Source of the DNA: Lachnospiraceae bacterium
GTDB taxonomy: Bacteria; Bacillota; Clostridia; Lachnospirales; Lachnospiraceae
Reading direction: 5' to 3'
NCBI GenBank assembly: GCA_021205755.1
Contig: JAJPWX010000009.1
Span: 1-64,000, forward strand
DNA: 64,000 nt
The notes below the pieces were generated by a model. It did no database searches. It worked only from the letters and a program-made list of their open reading frames with translations, and was not told the origin of the DNA. Of the stretch, positions 16,359 through 23,841 are shown in pieces. Position 1 is the stretch's first letter; every line of letters begins with the position of its first letter. The translations under genes were made by a program, and so were the position numbers.

Positions 16359-18185
16359 TTATCGAAAATATGCTTTCATGGCCTCCGCCATCTGCTTTTC
16401 CAACTCTCTGGCCTCTTCTTTTGTCGCGGCACTCACGGAAATGTAGGTCTTCAGCTTCGGCTCTGTACCGGATGGGCGGACGACAACGGAGCAATCGTCC
16501 TCCAGCAGGTATTTCAGAACGTCGGATTTGGGCAGCCCATCCAGCCCTTCCCCGTAATCCAGCACACGCTCAACCTTTTTCGGTCCGATTGCATCGACTC
16601 CTTTGCGGAATTCTGCCATAATTTCCTGCATCCGCGCAAAGCCGGCGGAGCCTTCAAATTCAAAGGAGTACAGGGTGTTCAGGCAGTAGCCAAATTCACG
16701 ATAAAGCTCCCCCAGACGGTCCAGCAGGGAAATCCCGCGCGTCCGGTAGTAAGCAAACATTTCGCAGATCAGCAAAGAAGCGTCGACCGCATCCTTATCG
16801 CGCACATAAGAACCGCTGAGATACCCATAGCTTTCCTCAAAACCCAGGAGGTAATCTTCCGTCCTTCCCTGCTTTTCCAGAAGACCGATCTGCTCGCCGA
16901 TGAACTTAAATCCGGTCAGAACGTTGACCGTGCGGACACCATATTTTTTCGCAATCCGCTCTGCCATATCAATGGTGACAATGGTCTTGACCAGCACTGG
17001 ATTCTCCGGCATCTGCCCGTGCCGGATGCGCTGGCTGCAGATAAAATCGAGCAGCAGCATACCCGTCTCATTTCCTGAGAGAAGCACATATTGATTCGTC
17101 GCCTGTGTGCTTTCCGTTCCTTCCGGCGCCATCGCATCTGTATTTTTATTGCCCGCATCTAACAGCGCAGGAGCGTCTGCATTATTATTTCCCGCCCCTT
17201 CCGATATGGCGGCAGTTGCAGTCTTCTTCACCGCAATCCCCACGCGGTCGCAGTCCGGATCGGTCGCAAGCAGCAGATCCGCATTGCATTTCGCTGCATA
17301 CTCCATGCCAAGCGCCATCGCCTCCCGAATCTCCGGATTTGGATAAGGACAGGTCGGAAAATGGCCGTCCGGCTGCTCCTGCTCCGCTACCACCGTAATA
17401 TTCGTAAAGCCGCTCTCCTTCAGAGTGCGCAGCACTGGCTTTAAGCCGGTGCCGTTCAGCGGCGAGTAGACAATCGAGACATTCCTGTCGATTTCATCGC
17501 CAAAGAGGACGGACTGCTTTTTCACTTCTTCTACAAATGCGGTATACACCTCTGCCGGAATGTAAGAAATATCAGAAGAGGATTCCGCCGCAAACTCTGT
17601 CACCTGAATATCGTCAAAAATATCCAGCCGCTCAATTCCGGCCAGAATCTCGGCCGCTGCCTCCGTGGTAATCTGGCAGCCGTCCACGCCGTAGACCTTG
17701 TAGCCATTGTACTTGGAGGGGTTGTGGGAGGCGGTCACCATAATACCCGCCGCACAGCCCAGCGCACGCACCGCGTAAGACAGGCACGGCGTCGGCATCA
17801 GTTCCGGATAAATCCATACCTGGATGCCGTTTGCCGCGAACACACCGGATGCGACCTGCGCAAAGCGGTCGGACTTGATTCGGGAGTCATAGCTGACCGC
17901 GATTTTCCAGTCTTCCTGGGCAAAATTCTTTTTCACATAATCCGCCAGTCCCTGCGAAGCCTTCGCTACTGTGTAAACATTCATGCGGTTCGTCCCCGCG
18001 CCGATCACGCCGCGCAGGCCGCCTGTTCCAAACGCCAGGTCACGGTAAAAGGCATCCTCAATCTTCGCCTCATCTGCTGCCATCGCTTTGAGTTCCGCCG
18101 CTACATCGGCATCGTAAAGTGCCGTTTCCGCGCTCAAACACTGTTCTACCCAGCGCTGATATTCCTTCCTGATCTCTGCTTTCAT
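16359..18185 (-). CDS. phosphoglucomutase/phosphomannomutase (alpha-D-phosphohexomutase)
   Basis: Interconverts hexose 1- and 6-phosphates, linking glycolysis to glycogen, UDP-glucose and wall sugars. The phosphoserine loop is VTASHNPSKYNG (S153). The metal site is DPDCDRVGI, the sugar-binding loop GFEESYGYL and the phosphate-binding loop RPSGTEPKLK. The ATG at 18185 has GGAGG 9 bases upstream. It overlaps the upstream gene by an ATGA junction, so the two are translationally coupled. At 608 residues it is longer than the usual 560-580 because of a roughly 50-residue Ala/Asn/Gly/Thr-rich insert after the metal-binding loop. Confidence 0.93.
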   Translation of the reverse strand: MKAEIRKEYQRWVEQCLSAETALYDADVAAELKAMAADEAKIEDAFYRDLAFGTGGLRGVIGAGTNRMNVYTVAKASQGLADYVKKNFAQEDWKIAVSYDSRIKSDRFAQVASGVFAANGIQVWIYPELMPTPCLSYAVRALGCAAGIMVTASHNPSKYNGYKVYGVDGCQITTEAAAEILAGIERLDIFDDIQVTEFAAESSSDISYIPAEVYTAFVEEVKKQSVLFGDEIDRNVSIVYSPLNGTGLKPVLRTLKESGFTNITVVAEQEQPDGHFPTCPYPNPEIREAMALGMEYAAKCNADLLLATDPDCDRVGIAVKKTATAAISEGAGNNNADAPALLDAGNKNTDAMAPEGTESTQATNQYVLLSGNETGMLLLDFICSQRIRHGQMPENPVLVKTIVTIDMAERIAKKYGVRTVNVLTGFKFIGEQIGLLEKQGRTEDYLLGFEESYGYLSGSYVRDKDAVDASLLICEMFAYYRTRGISLLDRLGELYREFGYCLNTLYSFEFEGSAGFARMQEIMAEFRKGVDAIGPKKVERVLDYGEGLDGLPKSDVLKYLLEDDCSVVVRPSGTEPKLKTYISVSAATKEEARELEKQMAEAMKAYFR

Positions 18186-19078
18186 AGCCTTTCTCCTCCA
18201 TCCGTTCTTTTCCATAACAGTCGATTGTTCTCAAACTCCACATCTACCCGTCCGCATCCTTTCAGCCAGGAAAGATAGGAACGCACTGTGCTGCCGACGA
18301 GTGCATGCTGTTCAAAATTCATCACCAGGCCGTATCCGTCAAACACTTTCTGTAAAATCTCCTCAAAGCTGCCCGGCGTCTCACAGAATCCGGCAATCCG
18401 CTCCGCAATCTCTTCCACCTTTGCGATGTTAAGCTCCGCCAGCGGCACAATATCTTCGGTCGGCTCTGTGTGCGCCGGGATAAACAATTTTGCCTGTAAG
18501 GACTTCACCTTCTCCAGCGTATCCAGGTAAGCGCCAACATCATAGATATACCCGATCTGATATTTTTCAATCGTCTCCGCACTGGACAGACAATCCGCCA
18601 GATAAATGACGCCGTCCGCCGTCCGGAAGCCGACCATATCAAAGCAGTGCCCCGGCAGAGAAAGCATTTCCAGCCCTTCAGGCAAAGCATCTTTCGTCAG
18701 ATACTCTGCTGCGCTCTCCTGCGCCATGAGGAACTTGTGACGCAGCTCCGTCGGCGGGCAGCCGCCGTAAAGAGCCACCGACTCCAGAACCGGGTGCCGC
18801 GCAAAGCTGCATTCGATGCCGGAAGCATAGACCTTACATCCCGTCTGCTTCTGGAGATACTGATTACCGCCGATATGATCCGCATGGGAGTGTGTATTGT
18901 AAATTGCCCGCAGGTGCCAGCCCTGCGCATCCAGAATCTGTCTCACCTTCCGCCCGGCATTTTTATCATTTCCACTGTCAATCAGGCAGACATCCTGCTC
19001 ATTTAACCGCACCAGCCCGATTTTGGCCGGACATTGAATATAATAGCTGTTCCCGACAGCCTGAATCAATTCGTACAT
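18182..19078 (-). CDS. MBL-fold metallohydrolase
   Basis: A 298-residue metallo-beta-lactamase-fold enzyme of the glyoxalase II-like group. The metal ligands are THSHADH (H63, H65, D67, H68), a later LPGHCFDMVGF histidine, LADCLSS and IPAHTEP. The ATG at 19078 is supported by AAAGGAAAA; the upstream extension is not. The C-terminal 80 residues resemble a winged-helix-like cap (FEEILQKVFDGYGLVMNFEQHALVGSTVRSYL in relatives). Overlap with the mutase suggests a shared operon, but the substrate is unknown. Confidence 0.85.
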   Translation of the reverse strand: MYELIQAVGNSYYIQCPAKIGLVRLNEQDVCLIDSGNDKNAGRKVRQILDAQGWHLRAIYNTHSHADHIGGNQYLQKQTGCKVYASGIECSFARHPVLESVALYGGCPPTELRHKFLMAQESAAEYLTKDALPEGLEMLSLPGHCFDMVGFRTADGVIYLADCLSSAETIEKYQIGYIYDVGAYLDTLEKVKSLQAKLFIPAHTEPTEDIVPLAELNIAKVEEIAERIAGFCETPGSFEEILQKVFDGYGLVMNFEQHALVGSTVRSYLSWLKGCGRVDVEFENNRLLWKRTDGGERL

Positions 19079-19241
19079 AATTGTATTTTCCTTTGAAATC
19101 GATATTGAATGCATCTGTAAAAGCACTGAACAATTACAAGTTCACGACCATTCCAGTATAGCATAAGATATCGGGTTTCGACAGTACCTTTTTCATAAAA
19201 CAGTCCTTTTGAAATAGCGCTGATTCTTTTAAAGTTGGGGG

Positions 19242-19270
19242 TTGAAAAATTGATTATACTGACATATAAT
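19242..19270 (+). promoter_or_regulatory. strong promoter upstream of a structured leader
   Basis: TTGAAA (19242-19247), 17 bases, TATAAT (19265-19270). Near-consensus. Transcription should begin near 19277. Confidence 0.75.
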
Positions 19271-19276
19271 ATGCTT

Positions 19277-19395
19277 AGCTAGGGAGCCGGAAGGTGAGTG
19301 CAGGTCACCTGACTCGGCATTAATAGTTACAAAGCTTTAAAAAATAGCCGTTCCTATCTTTTCCAGAGTGCAGGACGGCTATTTCTTATTTTCCA
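19277..19395 (+). ncRNA. structured leader or small RNA ending in a terminator
   Basis: The transcript contains a two-part hairpin (GCCG ... CGGC outside, AGGTGA ... TCACCT inside, 19287-19317). An A-rich single strand follows, then a strong terminator hairpin (AATAGCCGT ... ACGGCTATT, about 19343-19384) and a T-rich tail. It lies 65 bases before the ribosome site of the NlpC/P60-like gene. This fits a premature-termination switch or an independent 120-base RNA. It does not match the riboswitch consensus sequences I know (c-di-GMP I and II, ydaO, guanidine, THF, ZTP). The rest of the 19079-19460 spacer holds nothing else that I can see. Confidence 0.55.
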
Positions 19396-19460
19396 AATTC
19401 AGAATTTCAACAACAAGTAAACATGCCGCTATAAAATAACCGGCAGCAAGGAGTACCGAT

Positions 19461-20771
19461 ATGTATTCATTCCATTATAAGAAAAGTTCACAAGCCTCGC
19501 CCTGTCTCCCTGAAATCCCCGCCTTCTTTCATTTTCTGCGCCTGCTGCTGCCCTCGCTGCTGCTGGCATTTAGCCTTTTTGCATCAGCCGAAGCCGCAAA
19601 TACGTCTGTAAAAACACTTGCGGTCGGCAAATCCTACACGATCAGCGGATACGCGAAAGTGACGGTTTCAAAAACTACGGTTGCGAAGGTAAAGGAAAAA
19701 TCAGATGGCTCTTACAAAATCACGGCCCTGAAAAAAGGCCGCGCCACGCTGCGTCTCTATGATGAGGATGGAAGCCTCGCAGAAAAAGTATACCTGCTTG
19801 TAACAAATGCGAATTCTTTCCAGTATGACACCACGGCAGTCTCGCTCATGGCCGGTGAGACAACGACGGTAGCAGCAACGGTACAGACCGGCTGTACCGT
19901 CAAATACAAAAGTTCCGACAAAAGTGTCGCCCGGGTCAGCTCCACCGGAAAGATTCGAGCCATAAAGTCTGGCACGACGACGATTACTGCAAAGGTTTAC
20001 TACAAGGATACTCTGGTCAAAAAATTGAAAAAGAAAGTCACTGTGACAACCGATGTGGCCTCCAGTACGCTGAAAACGCTGCTTTCGACCGCGCTGGAAC
20101 CCGTAGGTTCTACCATGTATATCTGGGGAGGCGGATGGAATGAGGCCGATACCGGTGCCGGGACGGAAGCGGTATCCGTTGGCGTCAGCACACAGTGGAA
20201 GACATTTTTTGAGCAGCAGACAAGCAGCTATGATTACCGGACAACCCGCTACCAGATTGCAAACGGGCTGGACTGCTCCGGCTATATTGGCTGGTGTATT
20301 TACAATATTCTGAATACCACAGATGGAAATGAGGGATACGTGATGAAAGCCTCCCAGATGGCCGGTAATTTTGCCGCCCGCGGCTGGGGCACTTATAAAT
20401 CGGCTTCTTCTGTAACCGATTACCGGGCAGGCGACATTATGAGTTCGAGCGGGCACGTCTGGATGGTGGTCGGCCAGTGTGAGGACGGCAGCGTGGTACT
20501 GCTCCACTCCAGTCCGCCTGGAGTGCGGATGTGCGGGACACCCACCGCGTCCGGCAGCACCTCCAGCCAGGCCATCCAGCTGGCGACCACTTATATGAAG
20601 ACCTATTACCCGGAATGGTACAGCAAATATCCGAGCTGCTCGGTTGGCACTTCCTATCTGACCGGCTACGCCCAGATGCGCTGGGATACCTCCGGGAACT
20701 CTATCATGACTGACCCGGACGGGTATCTTGACATGAGCGCGGCGGAGATACTGGAGGATTTGTTTTCATGA
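19461..20771 (+). CDS. secreted Ig-like (BIG2) plus NlpC/P60-like cell-wall peptidase
   Basis: A 436-residue exported protein. The N-terminal signal peptide is about 46 residues and has an unusually long polar n-region. Two bacterial Ig-like (BIG2) repeats follow (about 50-120 and 125-198; KSYTISGYAKVTV, SVARVSSTGKIRAIKSGTTTITA). The C-terminal domain has NlpC/P60-like features: a cysteine in NGLDCSGYIGW, a histidine in SSSGHVWMVVG and a second histidine in VVLLHSSPPG. The expected role is cutting peptidoglycan stem peptides outside the cell. AAGGAG lies 7 bases before the ATG. It is preceded by the structured leader at 19277-19395, which may control it. Confidence 0.78.
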   Translation: MYSFHYKKSSQASPCLPEIPAFFHFLRLLLPSLLLAFSLFASAEAANTSVKTLAVGKSYTISGYAKVTVSKTTVAKVKEKSDGSYKITALKKGRATLRLYDEDGSLAEKVYLLVTNANSFQYDTTAVSLMAGETTTVAATVQTGCTVKYKSSDKSVARVSSTGKIRAIKSGTTTITAKVYYKDTLVKKLKKKVTVTTDVASSTLKTLLSTALEPVGSTMYIWGGGWNEADTGAGTEAVSVGVSTQWKTFFEQQTSSYDYRTTRYQIANGLDCSGYIGWCIYNILNTTDGNEGYVMKASQMAGNFAARGWGTYKSASSVTDYRAGDIMSSSGHVWMVVGQCEDGSVVLLHSSPPGVRMCGTPTASGSTSSQAIQLATTYMKTYYPEWYSKYPSCSVGTSYLTGYAQMRWDTSGNSIMTDPDGYLDMSAAEILEDLFS

Positions 20772-20778
20772 CAATTTG

Positions 20779-20820
20779 GGGCGAGAAAGGAAAAGATTCA
20801 TTATCTTCCCTTTCCCGCCC
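20779..20820. terminator. hairpin between convergent genes
   Basis: GGGCGAGAAAGG pairs with CCTTTCCCGCCC around a short loop. No T run on either side, so termination strength is uncertain. Confidence 0.45.
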
Positions 20821-20847
20821 AATACGATGAACAATGAATAATATTTT

Positions 20848-21666
20848 TCAAAAGAAAGTAACACACATTCCTACTGTTGCGATCACCAAAATAGAAAGAA
20901 TAATAATGTAGCTAATCAAAAACCATTTATTCTTTGCATTATTAACAAAAATAAGAATAATTCCCATCATCACAACTATACACAAAGACAACGATAAATT
21001 CATTACCAAAATGTATTTAAAATTCAAAGATGCCTGAGAAAATGCCTGGTAATTAATAGTCAGTAATGTAAAAATAGCCACCAAAACACCCATTAATGTC
21101 AAAACATTGGCATATATTTTCTGAGAGACACCTTCTATATCCTCTTTCGTTTTCTCTGCTTCTTCCTTCATTTGCTTCTTATATTCTTCACTATAATTCC
21201 CAAGTCCACGATATTCTTCTTCATCCAGAAAAGCCGCATCCGGCTGAGCATTATAGGGTACGTCTGGAACCTGCGTAAGCTGTTCAAAAATAACCTGGGC
21301 AATGGACATTCCCTTAGCTAACAGAATAGAGGTCCCCGAAATATTCATTATACGAAGAAAAGCATACGTCTTATGTCCCGGCTGATAATGCGGGCCATCA
21401 ACTTTCAGTCCTTGACGCATTCTTGAATTTTTCTCCGCAATTCTACCCAATATGTTCTCCGGAATATTAAGTTCTTCCCGTGTTTTTATAAAAACATTTT
21501 CACCCGGACTCAGCCAATATTCGAAAACCGGAACTCCGCTTTCATCATATACCACATCAATAGTCAGGTCATAGGAGATACAGTTAACATTTTCTTCTAT
21601 GTATCCAACTGAAATCAGCTGATGGTTTTTAGCATACCATTTTATGTCTTTATCAACCAGAATCAT
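20848..21666 (-). CDS. dCTP-deaminase/dUTPase-like domain fused to three membrane helices
   Basis: A 272-residue protein. Residues 1-155 resemble the dCTP deaminase/dUTPase trimer fold: MILVDKDIKWY start, SYDLTIDVV strand, AEKNSRMRQGLKVDG in place of the GRSSxAR-to-GxIDxGY region, and KGMSIAQVIFEQL. The usual catalytic glutamate (in TLE) and the dUTPase aspartate loop are not conserved (KTYAFLRIMN), so it may bind nucleotide without turning it over. A charged, probably coiled-coil linker (about 155-183) leads to three hydrophobic segments (184-204, 218-241, 248-271). DNA is clearly richer in A+T than both neighbours, suggesting transfer. The layout of sensor plus membrane segment recalls abortive-infection effectors; that is inference. 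Confidence 0.62.
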   Translation of the reverse strand: MILVDKDIKWYAKNHQLISVGYIEENVNCISYDLTIDVVYDESGVPVFEYWLSPGENVFIKTREELNIPENILGRIAEKNSRMRQGLKVDGPHYQPGHKTYAFLRIMNISGTSILLAKGMSIAQVIFEQLTQVPDVPYNAQPDAAFLDEEEYRGLGNYSEEYKKQMKEEAEKTKEDIEGVSQKIYANVLTLMGVLVAIFTLLTINYQAFSQASLNFKYILVMNLSLSLCIVVMMGIILIFVNNAKNKWFLISYIIILSILVIATVGMCVTFF

Positions 21667-21746
21667 CCCGCACCCCCTTTTGTTGATATCGCGATTATAG
21701 CACTTTCAACTTCAATGTACAATATTCCTATCAAAACTTTATTATT

Positions 21747-22985
21747 CTATATTTCACCCTTAAAATTCGTCAATATGTTTTGTTCCGGTCTACTTACTAT
21801 CAGCATAGCATCACCAAAACTGAAAAACCGATACCGTTCCTCAACCGCAATCCGATAGGCATTGAGAACATTTTCCCGCCCGGCGAGGGCAGATACCAGC
21901 ATCAATAGCGTAGATTCCGGCAGATGGAAGTTTGTAATCAGTCCATCCAGCAGCTGGAACTGGAAACCCGGGTAAATAAAAATATCGGTCCAGCCGCTGC
22001 ATGCCTGTATGTCCCCATGGAAACGCTGCGCGGCAGATTCAATGGTCCGGCAGCTGGTGGTGCCGACACAGATCACACGACCGCCACCTGCTTTGGTCTC
22101 GCGGATGATACGCGCTGCTTCTTCATCGACCTGGTAGAACTCCGAATGCATATGGTGCTGCGTCACGTCCTCGACCTTAACTGGCCGGAAGGTGCCCAGA
22201 CCCACATGGAGCGTCACCTCCGCGATACGTACACCCATGGCACGCACCTGTTCCAGAAGCTCCGGCGTAAAGTGCAGACCAGCCGTTGGCGCCGCTGCTG
22301 AACCGTCATATTTTGCATAAACGGTCTGGTAGCGGTTTTTGTCCTTGAGTTCATGCGTAATGTATGGCGGCAGGGGCATCTGTCCGAGTTGATCGAGGAT
22401 TTCTTCGAAAATCCCTTCATATGAAAAACGAATCAGGCGGTTCCCTTCCTCGACTACATTTATCACCTCGCCAACCAGAAGCCCATTTCCGAATATAATA
22501 CGCGTACCCGGGCGCGCTTTCTTGCCAGGGCGCACCAGTGTCTCCCATACATTGTCTGCTTTGCGCTTGAGGAGAAGCACTTCAATGGTAGCACCCAGCT
22601 TCTGTCCACCTCCAGCAGTTTTCTGATCGACAGCTGAAAATTGACTCTCGCCTGAAGACGCCCCACCAGTCGAACCACCATCAGCTGCCTTCTCATCAGC
22701 TGCAGCCTGGATATCAGCAGAAGGCTGAGCAATCGCCGACTCTGCAGAATTTCCCGCATCAGACAGCACCCGATTCCCGTAAAGCCGTGCGGGAATCACT
22801 TTTGTATTATTCAGTACCAGGCAGTCGCCCGGACGCAGGTATTCTGTGATATTGTAAAAATGGCGATGCTCAATCGCCCCGGTGTCTTTATCCAGCACAA
22901 GGAGCCGGGACGCGGAGCGATCCTCTAAGGGATCCTGCGCAATCAGCTCCTGCGGCAGGTCAAATTTAAAATCCGATGTTTTCAT
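21747..22985 (-). CDS. queA: S-adenosylmethionine:tRNA ribosyltransferase-isomerase
   Basis: Adds the epoxycyclopentanediol group in queuosine synthesis on tRNA wobble guanine. Hallmarks are [73 protein letters not shown] and [16 protein letters not shown]. At 412 residues it is about 70 longer than usual. The extra is a Ser/Ala/Gly-rich insert after [11 protein letters not shown] (about residues 75-131), just where the second lobe begins. No tgt or queG is linked. It follows the phosphatase gene on the same strand. Confidence 0.95.
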   Translation of the reverse strand: MKTSDFKFDLPQELIAQDPLEDRSASRLLVLDKDTGAIEHRHFYNITEYLRPGDCLVLNNTKVIPARLYGNRVLSDAGNSAESAIAQPSADIQAAADEKAADGGSTGGASSGESQFSAVDQKTAGGGQKLGATIEVLLLKRKADNVWETLVRPGKKARPGTRIIFGNGLLVGEVINVVEEGNRLIRFSYEGIFEEILDQLGQMPLPPYITHELKDKNRYQTVYAKYDGSAAAPTAGLHFTPELLEQVRAMGVRIAEVTLHVGLGTFRPVKVEDVTQHHMHSEFYQVDEEAARIIRETKAGGGRVICVGTTSCRTIESAAQRFHGDIQACSGWTDIFIYPGFQFQLLDGLITNFHLPESTLLMLVSALAGRENVLNAYRIAVEERYRFFSFGDAMLIVSRPEQNILTNFKGEI

Positions 22986-23053
22986 TCTTCATCCATTCTT
23001 TCCAAAATAATAATAATGTATTATAACCAGTGGTATGCATCTGGCTATTGTTT

Positions 23054-23737
23054 TTAATCATAAAACAACCGGTCCTGCTCTTTGATCTTCCAAACTCCAT
23101 CTTCCAAATCTACAATCGTGACCGCGCAGTTTTTCGGCACGCCGCCGCACCAGAAATCTCGGAGCGAACAATGCGTGATATTGGCAAGCAGCGCACGGGA
23201 AGCAGCTCCGTGGGTGGAAATCAGAATATTCCCCACTGAATGCTTCTTGTCAGGCGCATCATTGTCACAGGAATTTGCTTCTGTAAAGCCAAGAGCCTCA
23301 CGGCGCAGCATCTCCAAGAATTCACCCGTTCTTTCCAGCAGCGCTTCAAAGCTCTCGCCGCCCTCCGGAGGAATATACCGCTCCGGATCGTTGAAAAACC
23401 GAATATAGTTTTCTACATTGAGAACGCCGTTCTCATCTCGCACACGTTCTCCTTCCATCGCACCGAAGCTGATTTCCTGAAGATGCAAGTCTGCATGAAT
23501 GGGTGTCGCCATTCCGATCTGTCCATTGTTCTCGCTCACCAGTTCTGCGGTCTCACGGGCACGGATCAGCGGGCTGGAGTAGATCCGTTCGAAGCATATT
23601 CCCTGACGCGCGAGTGCTTCGCCTGTTTTTCTCGCCAGTTCCCGGCCACTCTCATTCAGTGGAATGTCCGTCCGGCCCTGCAAACGATAAGAAGAATTCC
23701 ACTCCGTCTGGCCATGTCGGATGATATACAGTCTCAT
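23054..23737 (-). CDS. histidine phosphatase family protein (phosphoglycerate-mutase-like)
   Basis: A 227-residue branch-1 histidine phosphatase. The catalytic RHG is in YIIRHGQTEWN, with YSSPLIRARETAEL and a second histidine in ISTHGAASRALL. The usual acidic residue is in EISFGAMEGERV. A polar insert (about 15 residues, TEANSCDNDAPDKKHS) sits just before the second histidine motif. It could act on a sugar phosphate, phosphoglycerate or a cobalamin intermediate; context (pheT upstream, queA downstream) does not decide. Confidence 0.87.
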   Translation of the reverse strand: MRLYIIRHGQTEWNSSYRLQGRTDIPLNESGRELARKTGEALARQGICFERIYSSPLIRARETAELVSENNGQIGMATPIHADLHLQEISFGAMEGERVRDENGVLNVENYIRFFNDPERYIPPEGGESFEALLERTGEFLEMLRREALGFTEANSCDNDAPDKKHSVGNILISTHGAASRALLANITHCSLRDFWCGGVPKNCAVTIVDLEDGVWKIKEQDRLFYD

Positions 23738-23841
23738 CTTTTTCTCCTCATAAAAAGTTGCCGAAACCTTATTTTCACGGAAAGCCCTGCTCGCGCAAGG
23801 CTTTCTGTTTCATATCATAATTCAAGTGATAAGAAGGGTTA

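Noticed and set aside
19287-19317. Small SRP RNA, suggested by CCGGAAGG
   Set aside because: The conserved SRP loop continuation and long stem are absent; only the short match is present.
19277-19395. c-di-AMP (ydaO), c-di-GMP or guanidine riboswitch before the NlpC/P60 gene
   Set aside because: Too short and lacks the conserved cores of those classes, so left as an unassigned structured leader.
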